A stretch of DNA of 64,000 bases from Carposina sasakii (GCA_014607495.2 CP053163.1:7110716-7174715), one strand, 5' to 3'. Counted from the first letter of the stretch, positions 10,447-21,837 are shown. Made by a program: numbers and translations. The notes: generated by a model not told the origin, from the sequence alone.

Positions 10447-11794
10447 TATATGTATGCATGTACAAAGTTTTGCATCTGCGTCCGCTATGATAGTCGTGGC
10501 TTTAGGCTGATATGCGGTTTTCTGAAAATGCAACCATGTTTACGATACAAGTACTGAGGTTTACCGGACAACCGTAATGAATTTTATAGGTATATTATAA
10601 CATATAAAAATAAAATAAAATACATTTAACTCAGACGATGAACCATAGAATGTTATTAATACACAAATGACTTACACATACTAAGATACATCCTGGTCCA
10701 GTGCTGAGTTTAGCGACTGTCCAGTCTGCCTGCTATCATCGCGCGGATGGTGTATTATAATATTTTCTCTAAACTCATGATATAAACTTGGGGATTTTTC
10801 AGAGCACTATTTAAAGTTTGTAAATAATGCTAACTGTTCAATAAAAACTTAAACATAAAATAACCGTGACATTCGCCGTTTTTGCGACAGAAAAATTGAT
10901 GTTAATTACCGAAAAATCGACGTTATTAAAATCAATAAATTAGTTAAGTGTATATTATATATCTTTATGTATTTGTCATTTGCCTGTACCTTTTTACTGT
11001 TATAATCTCATTGTTGTCTTATATTATATTTTTTCTATTATTTTCTTGATTTGTGTTGTCTGTATATGTGTACATGCCAAAAGTCAAATAAACGATCTAT
11101 CTATCTATCTTAAGTGCCTAAAGATATATATTTACATAAATGGATTAAATACTATTTCTATATCAAATATATTAATAACATTGTTATCTCAATTTATTAT
11201 TATCGCTCTTTGAATTGTAGCTATATCCTGAAGCAGCATTCAGCTAAAAAGGGACCTGATTGACAGTTATACATATATGTTCGGTAGGATATTGACTAAG
11301 CACATCTTATACGTCTCTGTGTATAATAAGTTAGCTATTCTTTCTGAATCTTCTAATTGTTACAATTTTATTACTGTCTCAAATCTCCTTTTTTTCTTTT
11401 CTTGACTTGTGTATACGTATAAGCCAAACAAATAATATTCTATTCTAATGTATGCAGAATAAGCATATGTACTTCAGTGACAAAGATTATACCTTAAAGC
11501 ATACTACCGGCACAGGTATAGGAATATTACATGTCATAAATTAAACAAGTCGTAGCACTAACATACCCGGAGTCTCGTTTGCCACCGAGCAATTGTCCCG
11601 ATATTACACGCCCATAAATTGACGCGGTATGCGGGAGAGCCTAAGACGATAGAAATATGTAGACTTACTTCACTTTTGGGCGTAAACTTAGGTAGTATAC
11701 AAAACTGGTAGTATGTTAATGGTTAGCAGTGACTTCATATAGCCGAACGTACGAGAATAATCTCGGAAATACGATCTCTATTGTGGGCTATTTA
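10447..11794. repeat. Non-coding stretch with two LINE-tail-like repeats
   Basis: 11030-11110 (TTCTTGATTTGTGTTGTCTG ... AAATAAACGATCTATCTATC) and 11385-11448 (TTCTTGACTTGTGTATACGT ... CAAATAATATTC) resemble each other and look like LINE 3' ends with a polyadenylation signal; the first ends in an ATCT microsatellite. The rest is unassigned. Confidence 0.4.
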
Positions 11795-11834
11795 CATAGC
11801 TTTTCGCTTAACATACCCTTTCTGTTACACCCTG
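11795..11834 (+). mobile_element. Gamma-family TIR element, right end
   Basis: TTTTCGCTTAACATACCCTT then TCTGTTACACCCTG|TA, identical in layout to the right end at 30248. The left portion is not clear. Confidence 0.55.
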
Positions 11835-11839
11835 TATAA

Positions 11840-12045
11840 AATTCTCGTATCGCGGTGTTTGTTACCAATCTTCTCCAAAACGGTTTGACCGATTTTTAAG
11901 AAATTTTATGTGTATGTTCGGTAGGAAAAAATGAAAATGAGTAGTAAACTATTTACCTATTTTAACTATTATTTAGTAAATATTTACCGTACCCCTTTCA
12001 CGCTATAAGCGACATTCACGCGAGTGGAGCCACGGGCAACAGCTA
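11840..12045 (+). mobile_element. Helitron-like 3' portion, another subfamily
   Basis: Contains CGCGGTGTTTGTTACCAATC, GGTTTGACCGATTTTTAAGA, and a 3' end with CGCGAGTGGAGCCACGGGCA ACAGCTA. The start and the terminal CTAGT are degraded. Confidence 0.5.
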
Positions 12046-12105
12046 CTATGAAAAATAATACTTGTAGGCTCCTTACTTTTATCTATGTTTATCTATATCT
12101 ATACT

Positions 12106-13051
12106 TCTATACTAATATTATAAAGAGGTAAAATTTGATTGTTTGTTTGTATGTTTGTTTTTTTTTTTGCAGCGAATAGGCTCCGAAACTACTGGACCGA
12201 TTTCAAAACTTCTTTCACCGTTAGAATCCTTATTGGACCCGGATGAACATAGGCTATAGGGTTTCGCATAATTTCCTCTGGGATGGAATACATATGAATT
12301 AAATACAAAAAATTTACCATTTGACGCATAGAGGTATAAGTTTGACATACACCATAGAATAACAAGTCCCCACAAGAAGGAGTCATCAATGACAGATGTA
12401 TTCCGGGTAGTGAAGCAAAAACGAGTCAAAAATCCCGCATCTTCCGCTCTTCTTTCTCGAAATTTTCACCTGAACGGGACAAACGGGAATTTAATTTTTT
12501 ACTAAAACCGCTATAAATATAAAGCATAAATCGGGCATATACAGGATGATTTTTGGTCGTCAACGTTCCCGAAAACTACGGAATCTCCTTATCATCACGA
12601 TCATTTTTCTCCATGGAAGCATACCTGGGAAGTGTCTGGTTTCCAAAATATTAGGGTCCAAAGTTGAGTAAATAGACTGCGTTTTTCTGCATAAATGCAC
12701 ATAGACGTGCGTAGCAGGATTTTTTCACGAAAAATAATTAATATCTGTCTATAAAAAAACTAACATAAACACTAGACACTATAAATTTCGCACGATCAAG
12801 GAATTTAAAAATTTTTTTCAAAAAAAAAATTTTTTTTCCCAGCATTTTTTTTGGCATAAACTTACTTTATTTCATGTATAGAATACGTACCCTTCGTTAA
12901 AGGTGGCCACAAAAAAACACCCTGTATATTCGTTAGGGAGTGCGAGGAAGCACTAAGAACGGATTTCCCGAAATTCCCACGGGAACGGGACAAACGGGAA
13001 TTCCAAATTTTAGAGGATATGTACCGAAGTGAAGCGAGGGCGGGCCACTAG
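12106..13051 (+). mobile_element. Helitron-like element, subfamily III, interrupted by a TIR element
   Basis: Begins TCTATACTAATATTATAAAG and ends GAAGCGAGGGCGGGCCACTAG|T. A second copy starts at 14581. Shared interior includes GCATAATTTCCTCTG and repeated GGGACAAACGGGAATT blocks. The alpha element at 12542-12924 is inserted in it. Open frames here run through repeat sequence and are not genes. Confidence 0.8.
12542..12924 (+). mobile_element. Alpha-family TIR element, full length (383 bp)
   Basis: Left end CAGGATGATTTTTGGTCGTC; right end reverse complement CAGGGTGTTTTTTTGTGGCC. TA flanks both sides (12540-12541 and 12925-12926). Collinear copies at 26392-26770 and 60388-60766 and a partial one at 23249-23375. 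The paralogous Helitron at 15.9 kb lacks it, giving an empty site. Confidence 0.88.
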
Positions 13052-14580
13052 TTAATTATATTTTAATATTATAATCTAAACATAGATACCTATTTATTAC
13101 TTTACATTTATTTATTTAATTACATATATAAAGTATTCAAATATAATACAAATATATACATAATTATGTACAATATATTTAATATTACTATCTTCAACGA
13201 TCTATACTTACAATCCTTATTTCAATATTAATATATTACACACAGCACAATATTTATTTATATCATAAAGTATCCACGCGGCACGATGGTATTGTGTATT
13301 GGAAACGCACAACGGGAAACAGGTTTGCGGCCTGCGCCGGCTCGCGCCATGCGCGCGCGCAGCCACGTCAGTCAGCTGATGCACTCGATACCCGTGTCGC
13401 TCGCTCACTACGCGCTTGACGTTTATGCTTAAGTACACCGCTTGCTTTTATTTTAAGCTACTATAAACTTTCGTGTTTTCTCTTTACCTATCTTCTCCTT
13501 CTATCTTCTAATAGTGCTGTGACTTTCTATCTACGCTTGTGAATTTTCCTGCCTTGCAATGCAACTTTTGTGACAGTGTATATCGACGTTTCATTTAACG
13601 TATACACCCTGAGGAATACTACAGCTACACGCCTCCAGCACCTGAACTGCTTTCAAACTCTCTAAAACTAAAAGAAGTTTTAATGCCGTACTAATTTATT
13701 TTTTCATGAGTCCGAGGAAAAAATGAGTATTGCCAGCTAGAATAAATAAATTAAGTCCAGTCTACATATTTCCTAAGCCAAAGGAAGAAATGAACCACCA
13801 GTGTTTCTCTAGGTAAACTACACTTTAAACTTTTCTACATTTAAAACTCGTCCATATCGCACGTAGTAACAAGGTTCGTTGTGACTTGACATGCAAATGT
13901 AGGCTTTGGTGAGCATAAATTGGATTGTTATACAACCCAGTAATGTTAAAAATGTATCTCACTTATCTGATGATCATCTCCTAAAGTAATAGAATTTATC
14001 AGATTTTTTCTCGCAGCTATGTTTAGTCTGAAGTTAATTTATCTCGTATCTTTACTGTTCCCGAATTGATTTGAAATTAACTTTAACTCAAGCAATTGAA
14101 CGTACATCTCAAAAATAACTTGAATTAAATAAAAATTTACTCATAATTCTATCTAAAAGCGTGAGTATAAAAAAGAGTTCCAGATTAAAAAAAATATTAT
14201 TAAGATTAAAAGATGACGAATCGCTAAAATTGGTGTTAGTTAAGTCGATTTTTCTCAGCCATTACATAGGTAAGTGATATTTATTAATCATATTCTACAC
14301 TATATTATCTCACATTCTGTGGTTGAAGAAACACGATTCATAGACCTTTTTACAATAAAATATTGTGTTAAAGATACCTCTATTTTATCAAATTTGTTCA
14401 TTTTACAGACAAAACAGAGCGATTTAAGCCTCAATTTTTGTATCATTAGACTTGTCTAAACATACTCCAAAAACGTACGGTTACACATTTTAAAAATATT
14501 GTGTAGTTTTTAATTAAAACGCGAAAATATGTTTTGTAGCTTACGCTCTTTTAGTTTAAGCTAGTCCCCGCTCTTATTTG
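13052..14580. other. Non-coding stretch with a GC-rich island at 13270-13430
   Basis: Most of it is AT-rich. At 13270-13430 there is a CpG-rich patch (GCGCCGGCTCGCGCCATGCG, GTCGCTCGCTCACTACGCGC) that matches no repeat in the window and includes an E-box CAGCTG and TCAGT, an insect initiator-like pentamer. It could be a promoter or first exon of an unseen gene, but nothing confirms it. The minus-strand frame across it (13217-13438) has no recognisable domain. Confidence 0.35.
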
Positions 14581-15938
14581 TCTATACTATATAATAATAA
14601 TAATATAAAGAGGTAAACTTTGATTATTTGTTTGTTTGTTTTTTACAGCGAATAGGTTCCGAAACTACTGGACCCATTTCAAAAATTTTTTCACCGGTAG
14701 AATCATTATTGGACCCGGATGAACATAGGCTATAGGGTTTCGCATAATTTCCTCTGAGCCGGAATAAATATGAATAAAATAAAAATAAAAAACCATTTGA
14801 CGCATGGAGGTATAAGTTTGACATACACCATAGAATAACAAGTCCCCAGAAGTCATCAAGGACAGATGTATTCCGGGTAGTGAAGCAAAAACAAGTCAAA
14901 AATCCCGCATCTTCCGCTCATCTTACCCGCCTATTGTTTCCAAATCGATAAATATTATTAGTTTTTTAGATACAGTAAATAGGTTGTAAAAATTTGACAT
15001 ACTAAAAAATTGCTTCAAAAGTGTGCGTGATCACGGGTTCTGGGAATTTATTATTCTGTGACGTACAGATGACATGCTTGACACAACATGACAGAAGAAA
15101 TTTGTTTTTTTTTTTGTTGTTTGGTTTATCCCAAAGAAAGAGCATGAGGAATACAGCATCCATACATCCATTGTTTTTAGTACTGATGATTTCTGAATTT
15201 ATGATGATGAATGGAAATATCGGGAAAATCCTCAAAAACAAATGTAAAAAAAATAGTCAAAATCTAAAAGAATTGCGAAAACAAGAGACACGAAGAAACG
15301 GACACATACAAATAAATTTTAAATTTCACAAGTAAATTACACCCACTCCCTTTTGGTATTTATGTTCGTTAGGAGGTATAAGAGAGTACTAAGAATGGAT
15401 TTCCCAAAATTTCTATGGGAACGGGGCAGACAGGAATTCCAATTTTTTACCGAAATTTCACCGTACTGGAACAAAAGCTTATTCAATAAGTATAAAAATA
15501 AACCGTTTGTCGTACACAGATGAAATTTGGTGTGTATGTTTGTTAGGGGGTGTAAAAGACCATTAAGAACGAGTTTCCCGAAATTCCCATGGGAACGGCA
15601 CAAACAGGAATTTCAAGTTTTTACGAAAACCACATATTCGGTAGGGAATACAAGAAAGAACTGAGAACATATTTCCCGAATAGGGACTGCTAGAGAGCAC
15701 AAAGAACGAATTTCCCGTAATTCCCACGGGAACTGGACAAACGGGAATTCCCAATTTTAATGAAAACCATTTTACACAATATAATGATGAAATTTGATAG
15801 GGAGTGGGAGGAGACACTAAGAACGTATTTCTCGAAATTTCCACCTGAACGGGACAAACGGGAATTCCATTTTTTACGAAAACCGCTATAAATATAAAGC
15901 AGAAATCAGGCATGTCTATTCGTTAGGGAGTGTAACAT
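14581..15938 (+). mobile_element. Helitron-like element, subfamily III, second copy, 3' truncated
   Basis: Starts TCTATACTATATAATAATAA and matches 12106-12460 closely to about 14930. After roughly 400 bp of unrelated sequence (14940-15335) the subfamily resumes with four to five imperfect repeats of a block with AAGAACG, TTTCCCGAAATTCCCA, GGGAACGGGACAAACGGGAA. It stops at GGCATGTCTATTCGTTAGGG without a CTAGT end. The 104-residue frame at 15021-15335 in the unrelated part has no recognisable domain. Confidence 0.7.
15360..15938 (+). repeat. Imperfect tandem repeats within the subfamily III Helitron
   Basis: Blocks beginning near 15367, 15541, 15690 and 15795 (plus a shortened one near 15640) each carry GTTAGGG/GATAGGG, ACTAAGAACG, TTTCCCGAAATT, and an ACGGGAATTCC end. 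Spacing of about 100-170 bp is irregular, suggesting repeated internal duplication followed by indels. Confidence 0.65.
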
Positions 15939-16217
15939 ACAAACATACATACATAGGGTGTTAAACACAATACCACTCCTTTGCGTCGCGCAGTCGGGTA
16001 AAAAACAAGTAGATACGAGTAGATTTCCACGAAGCGACAACGTCGCATCGTGAATCGACGCCGCAGCTTGCGAAAAGAAACACACAAAAAAAAAAAAAAA
16101 AGATGTCGCCGTGTGTTACCGAAGGAAATTATATTTCAACGTGGTGACTGTAGTTCCTTTTTCTGCCACTTTGCAGATCATTTGGCAAACGCACACATTT
16201 CAATCACTCATAATAAT

Positions 16218-16553
16218 ACGACTAATATTATAAACGCGAAAGTTTGTGAGGATGTATGTATGTTTATTGCTCTTTTGCGCAAAAACTACTCAATGGATTT
16301 TAATGAAACTTCACAATAATATAGCTTACATATAAGAATAATAGTGGACTTTGTTACGATTACATTTTAGTCCAACATCCTGTTACTGATAATATTTCAT
16401 TTTTGTAAATAAAAATGTTATGTGTTTAAGTGTAAAAAAAATAACACATAGGCATTATCCCGGGTTAACATTTTTATCCCGGATAATTTCGATATTATGT
16501 TTGTTCTGCAGTATGTACGATCGGGCGCGGGTAGAGTTGCAGGCGTCCACTAG
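16218..16553 (+). mobile_element. Helitron-like element, subfamily IV, with an internal insertion
   Basis: Starts ACTAATATTATAAACGCGAA, carries AAAACTACTCAATGGATTTT and TATCCCGGATAATTTCGATA, ends TTGCAGGCGTCCACTAG|T. Compared with 50551-50766 it has about 100 extra bases at 16343-16446, between the CTTACATAT block and the CACATAGGC block. Confidence 0.78.
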
Positions 16554-17768
16554 TGTAAAATATATAGGCAAAGTGTAAACGATGAACTATTCAATTTGAA
16601 TTTGGAATGACTGTAACGTTGAAGCTATGAAACATTGTTCGCGATCTATGTAGATTTCAAGAAATCGATGGGACTCGCAAATTGCGTAATACTTTCTCGA
16701 AACCTTAATAAAAAACTTACTAGGTACATGCGTTTTGTATTTATTATTGAGCACGGAGTCACCTTAATACAGAGATTACCATAATTGTATTCAAAACAAA
16801 CCTACCTTATATCAAATCAAATAAATGAAAATATCAAAAGAAACGAAAAAAGGGGCTAATAGAAATGGGGAAATAAATAATAATTTACGTTTTTTTCTAG
16901 CAGAATATTAAAAATGCTTGTGTAGTACTCGACATCACGTGTAACCTCTTTTAGAGGATTCTTGGAAGGATGCGTGTTTCTGTAAGGTACTCGTAATTTA
17001 AGGAAAAATAAAGTGGTATTTCGAACCGTTATTCGAGCGTTAGGTTGCTAGTTTAGGTTGTTAGTAACACTGAAGCTATTTAGGAGACAACTATCCAACT
17101 ATAATTTACAAAGTAGTGGGATTTGTAGACCATAATAAAGCCATATGGAGTAAAAAAAATTACAGCTATTTTTATAACTATAGTTTTCATATGATAGATG
17201 ATTCAATTAGCGTATTATTAAATTTGTGATAGAAACTACCAGGCTTCATGTAAATTAACACAAGTAGGTACTCGAAATATTGTCAGTTGCTGATGATGTT
17301 ACGAGTTAACATCAAAGGTAATTAACCCGAGTATGAATGTGGTCGCAGACTGTAATCAAAATGATGCGGTAGTTTATTAATTGCAGCAATCACGTACAAA
17401 ATTACAATACTTAAGGCGAGACATCCCTGAATAAAAACGCCACCTTGATACTTTTACGCATCTCCTGAGTCCCACGGACGGTTTCTTGAAACCTATTCCA
17501 CGATAACAATGTGACAAATTTTAGATTGAGAAGCTTAGCCCAGTCAATACCAGAAATGAATTATTTATTGAAAGCATACACAACTTATTTGTCCATTGTC
17601 ATTACTTATATGTTACTATCTATATTTGTTACGCTCTGTCAAGCAAAGTTGGTGTTTCGGCGAACATAATGAAACTATTATTTCATTATGAGTTTCATGT
17701 TGATGACAGAAATATTCATTTAATTGCACATTTTAGCCATAGTATGTTGAAAATTTCATTTCGCTTGG
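16554..17768. other. Non-coding stretch
   Basis: No repeat family or gene recognised. Confidence 0.4.
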
Positions 17769-17886
17769 CCAACCCGCCTGCCCAGCGTGGTGACTATGGG
17801 CAAAACCCTCCTGTGGCAGTAGCCTTGTGGTGTGCCCTGGTGGAGGCCTACGTCCAGCCGTGGACTGCAATAGGCTGAAGAAGAAG
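17769..17886 (+). repeat. Family M repeat, 3' half
   Basis: CAACCCGCCTGCCCAGCGTG to GGACTGCAATAGGCTGAAGA with a GAAGAAG tail. The 69-residue open frame covering it is repeat-derived. Confidence 0.75.
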
Positions 17887-18362
17887 GTACTTTTAAAAGC
17901 CTACTCCCCATTGATCGCTAATCAAAAAATAGAAAATTAGAAACTATCAACTCTAATACAATTGTATCATAGGTTCCATTTCATATTTTTATTCTATCTA
18001 ATTCCTTAAGCGAATTCACGTCAAAAACACGACTTTAATTCACTCTTGCTCCGAAGCTACAACGGCGGCGCTTGGAAATATTTACATGTTATGAAATTAC
18101 GAATAAGATGTTCTTCCGACCCTAGAAAGCATTTATGAAGGCATCGATTTATTCATTTAAAAATGTCAAAGCAATATCAATTTCGAGCGGTAAAAAAGGC
18201 CAAGGTCAACCCCAATATATAGTAAGGTCACTGACGAATGCAGTCCTTTGAACGATATTTTGAACTGTTTACATTACGAATACGATGCGAGCGAAATAAA
18301 GAAAATATTTAATTGGTGCTAATTGCATCCTTTTGATATAATTTTTAGATAATTAACTTCTA
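17887..18362. other. Non-coding stretch
   Basis: No feature recognised. Confidence 0.4.
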
Positions 18363-18735
18363 AGGATCGCACAGCGAGCGATGGAGAGAGCTATGCTTGG
18401 GATCTCTCTGCGTGATCGAATCAGAACGGAGGAGATCCGCAGACGTACAAAGATCACCGACATAGCTGAACGGTCCAGCAAGCTGAAGTGGCAATGGGCA
18501 GGGCACATAGCTCGAAGAACTGATGGCCGATGGAGTCGGAAAGTTCTAGAGTGGATACCACGTATCGGCAAGCGCAGCGTGGGAAGGCCACCCGCGAGGT
18601 GGACGGATGACCTGGCCAAAGTTGCGGGCGTCGGTTGGATGCAGGCTGCTTCCGACCGGTCGGAGTGGACGTTGTTGGGGGAGACCTATGTCCAACAGTG
18701 GACTTCTCAGGGCTGTAAATGATGATGATGATGAA
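18363..18735 (+). pseudogene. RTE-type LINE, C-terminal end of the reverse transcriptase protein plus 3' tail
   Basis: A clean open frame (18381-18722, 113 residues) reads the end of an RTE-clade endonuclease/reverse transcriptase: EEIRRRTKITDIAERSSKLK, WQWAGHIARRTDGRW, RSVGRPPARWTDDLAKVAG and a final ETYVQQWTSQG. In family terms this is the region after the RT palm and thumb, and everything upstream (APE endonuclease and RT core) is missing. The reading frame extends back to the break at 18363, so it is a 5'-truncated insertion, as target-primed reverse transcription commonly gives. After the stop comes a (GAT)n tail. AACTTC precedes the break and follows the tail, a possible short target duplication. 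The intact frame makes it the youngest RTE copy here. It has no function on its own. Confidence 0.85.
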
Positions 18736-19718
18736 CTTCATATTCAAATAAATACGTCTGCCATCCACTTTGCACAAAAATATCCACTGTAATAAAGTAG
18801 CAGTCAGCACCAAAATGTAAACATAATAAACGGTAACGAGGGTAATAAATTTTCAGTGTAATGAAGTTCAATTATTTTTCACTTGTTTTATATTTTCAGG
18901 TTCAATTTCATGAAAATCCCGGTAATGGGTAAGCAGGTGCACTTAAGGACATTTTCACATTCATAAACATTTCAAGGGTTCAGGAAAAAGGGTCGGACTG
19001 ACTTAATAAGGTTGGTAGATCACTAAAAAAGTGGTCCCGCTTGTGATATTGCAGAATACCCCTTTTACGATACCCCTTGCCAATAAAGGGTAGCTATGAA
19101 CCTTTTTTATATGCACTTTATATTTTATCGCCATTAATATGTTTCTAGTTTAAATATGACAACGCAATTTTGTATACGACAGGATATGAGAGGATTTATA
19201 TAGTTTTCAATATTTGCAGCCTTTATTTATTTGTTTGTCGATATTTTTAATATCCGCATAGTGAGTGCCTAAAACACTATGCCAAAATGGTGTGACTGAG
19301 ATTCAGTATTGCTTGCTATGCTATTCAAAAATAGTAAATATTATACTATGAAGTTTCTTCGCTTAAAATACCTGTCTGTTGATGCGTAGTCGTTAATTAT
19401 AATTTATCATATCCTTGTTTGGAATTTTGGAATTAGTCCATATAATTATTGAACCAATTCGTTGCGAATATACACACATTAAGATACACATCATTCCTCT
19501 TTTTTAAATGTTAATATAGCCATATATAAATATAGAGCTTCAGTCACGTACTATTGGCATTGGCAGTGTGTCGCACACTGACACGTCTTGCTGACCTATT
19601 AATACATATACGCTATATGCCAGGGATTTGGTATCTCGCTATATACCTGCGTTGTTTATTTTAAAAATAAATGTTGTGTTTTCGTTGACATAGATCATGT
19701 GGAGAATAAATGGTTGTT
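18736..19718. other. Non-coding stretch
   Basis: No repeat or gene recognised. Confidence 0.4.
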
Positions 19719-19894
19719 TTAACCCTTAAATTGACTGTGTGAAACGGGCTGGACACTTGATAAAATTAAATCTATATGCTTTATTGACAGTTATATTTCT
19801 AATTATTTTTTTCTAACCTTTCGTAGAAAGGATATGAATTTTCGTGCAAATTATTTTATTAATGTAGCAACACTTTTAGTCAGGTAATTTTAAA

Positions 19895-20452
19895 ATGGCT
19901 TCCAAACAGAAACCAAGGTGTTCGACGCGGGTAAGTTTTTATTAAATTTTACATTATTTTTGCATCAGGCTGATAAGAATTGTGACGTGTTCTGTTGTTT
20001 ATTATATTGTTGAATAAATACAATAAAAAAATTCAATTAAAACCTAATGTATGGTACACTTTTGATTGTATTTATTCAGTTGTCCATAATACTTCCCATT
20101 GCCAATTAATGTACAAAACACTCTGTTGTATGTGTGTGAATCGGGCTGGACATTGCGAATTTAGGTTATTTTTGTAAATCGTTTGCTGCATGGTTTCTTT
20201 CTGCTTTTTTAGATGCAACATGCTCGCATTGATAAATTGTTTGCTTTGCTACCCCCTCCTCATGCTGGTTCGGATGATAGTGGCGTTTCTTCTGAAAATG
20301 AGAGAGAGATACTTACTAATGCTTTGATCGACTCACCTGACTCTAGTATTATTTCTATTGATTCTGAACTGGAAAAAATTAACATATTATTATCATCGTC
20401 GGATGATGATGATGTGCACAACACAAATGATGTATCTATCATACAAAACTAA
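19895..20452 (+). pseudogene. piggyBac transposase, 5' part (two exons, N-terminal acidic region)
   Basis: Probable exon 1 is 19895-19930 (12 codons starting MASKQKPRC), followed by GTAAGT. A pyrimidine-rich stretch and AG end the intron at 20212. Exon 2 continues in frame from 20213 with a DDSGVSSENE / LLSSSDDDDV acidic serine-rich region, as at the N-terminus of piggyBac transposases. It stops at 20452, where the DDE domain should follow. The gene model (intron of 282 bp, phase 0) is my inference from splice signals. The acidic region and the element context are seen directly. Without the downstream domain the product cannot be active. Confidence 0.65.
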
Positions 20453-20521
20453 CCAAATAAATGTTACAAATAAAAAAACTTAGTACGCACGGGTGGCTCC
20501 GGACTAATTTACGACTTCATC

Positions 20522-21393
20522 ATGTATGGAGGTGAGGACACTTTCAGAGGCTACAAGTTTTCCAAAGAAGAAGCTACTGCGTTAGTTGTACTGGCATTAT
20601 GCCAGACTATTCGTCAACGACCAGCCAAAATATTTGCTGATAATTATTTTACATCACCTGAACTTGTCCACCTTTTGAGAGAGAAGCATGGTTTATTATG
20701 CGTTGCAACAATCCGATCAAACCGTTTAAAAGGCTGTGAACAAGTTTTGCCTTCTGATAAGGCTTTGAAGAAGATGCCAAGGGGTAGCAATGCCCAGGTG
20801 GTATGCAATAAAAATAATATAGCTGTAGTAAAGTGGTGTACAGATGCTCAACCCGTAGGAAAGATCAAGCGATACTGCAAGATACGAAAAAAGAAGGTTG
20901 ATGTAGATTGCCCCAATATAGTGAAGGAGTACAATAAAAATATGGGCGGGGTAGACTTGGCAGACATGCTCATATCATATTATATGAAATTCCGCTTAAA
21001 AGTAGACGATGGTATATGGCCATATTTGCACAACTGATTGATGTGTCTTTGAACAACGCGTGGATACTGCATACGAGTAGAAGGCTTCATCCTTCGAAGT
21101 CCTTGAAACAATTTAGATTAAAAGTATATGAAAGTCTAATAAGATTGAATAGAATAGTAGAAGTAGCAGACGATGATGTAAGTGAGCAGAGAAAAATAAA
21201 GAAACGCGTAAAACCGCGGCCTAACGAAGAGCTTCGCTACGACCAAATCGGTCATTTCCCCGATGCCTGTTCCTATAGAAGATGTCGTCATTGTAAGGGC
21301 GGCAAAACTAACGTCATTTGCATTAAATGTAATCAGCGGCTATATTTTGTAACAGGAAAACGTAATTGTTTTTTAAATTTCCATAAAAAATAA
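20522..21393 (+). pseudogene. piggyBac transposase, C-terminal DDE part and Cys-rich domain, frameshifted
   Basis: Frame 20522-21037 holds FADNYFTSPE (second catalytic Asp region of the piggyBac DDE_Tnp_1_7 fold) and NMGGVDLADM (third Asp, with the nearby Asp of the LAD). A one-base shift near 21020-21035, inside a WPY...FAQLIDVSLNNAW segment, moves the sequence to a second frame ending at 21393. That frame finishes with a Cys-rich domain: CSYRRCRHC, CIKC and RNCF, typical of the C-terminal zinc-binding region. The segment with the first catalytic Asp is absent, lost in the deletion before 20522. The copy is therefore dead by deletion and by frameshift, though it may have been mobilised in trans through its intact TIRs. 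Confidence 0.9.
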
Positions 21394-21703
21394 ACTATTT
21401 TGTGTACAAGTTTATATGTGTCAAATTTGGCAATGTACAACATACTTCCCATTCGAACTTAGATGCAATTTTCTGTGTAGTTGATAATGTCCAGTATAAT
21501 TGACATATGTTTTTTTTATTTTATTAAAAGATCAGATTTTTTATTCTATTTTTTCTTATGTATTAATGCTCCTATAAACCTAAATTAATAGTCAAAAACT
21601 ATGATTCTATATTTTTTTTCACCTGCCAATTTAAGGGTTAAAAATTTTACTTTTTAATAAATTGGGTGTCGCTGCGTAGGTATGTGGTGTAGGTTTATCG
21701 CGT

Positions 21704-21760
21704 CTGCAGGATCTCATGTGGGATCCTGCAGTTATGCCTACCCCATTTTAGGATTATTTT
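21704..21760 (+). repeat. Family D fragment with a palindrome
   Basis: CTGCAGGATC, eight bases, GATCCTGCAG form a perfect 10-bp hairpin at 21704-21731; the right arm continues as GATCCTGCAGTTATGCCTAC, the family D end. The left arm looks like an inverted duplicate of the same piece. Confidence 0.5.
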
Positions 21761-21837
21761 TGTATGTAATATTATTGAATACTATACTACTACACACACT
21801 CTACTAATACTACAGCTGCTTCTCTTCCCGGGCATAC

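Larger units (their letters stand above)
19723..21637 (+). mobile_element. piggyBac-like DNA transposon, internally deleted
   Basis: TIRs CCCTTAAATTGACTGTGTG (left) and CCCTTAAATTGGCAGGTG (right, reverse complement) are flanked by TTAA at 19719-19722 and 21638-21641, the piggyBac target duplication. Length 1915 bp, shorter than typical autonomous elements of about 2.3-2.5 kb. The enclosed transposase is incomplete. A short block CGGGCTGGACA appears at 19748 and again at 20141. Confidence 0.93.

Noticed and set aside
12118..12429. 103-residue minus-strand protein
   Set aside because: It lies in the Helitron repeat; a near-identical frame at 14624-14899 comes from the sister copy, so the similarity reflects DNA repetition.
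13368..13400. Initiator plus downstream promoter element
   Set aside because: TCAGT is present, but the bases at +28 to +32 do not match the DPE consensus.
13217..13438. Host protein exon on the minus strand
   Set aside because: No recognisable domain or splice context; the Arg/Ala-rich content just reflects GC-rich DNA. Kept only as a regulatory candidate.
15563..15913. 116-residue protein with repeated PVCPV/NS words
   Set aside because: The repetition mirrors the tandem DNA repeats of the Helitron, and other frames are equally open.
16086..16102. Poly(A) tail of a processed retrocopy
   Set aside because: A run of A is present, but no parent gene sequence or target duplication could be recognised upstream.
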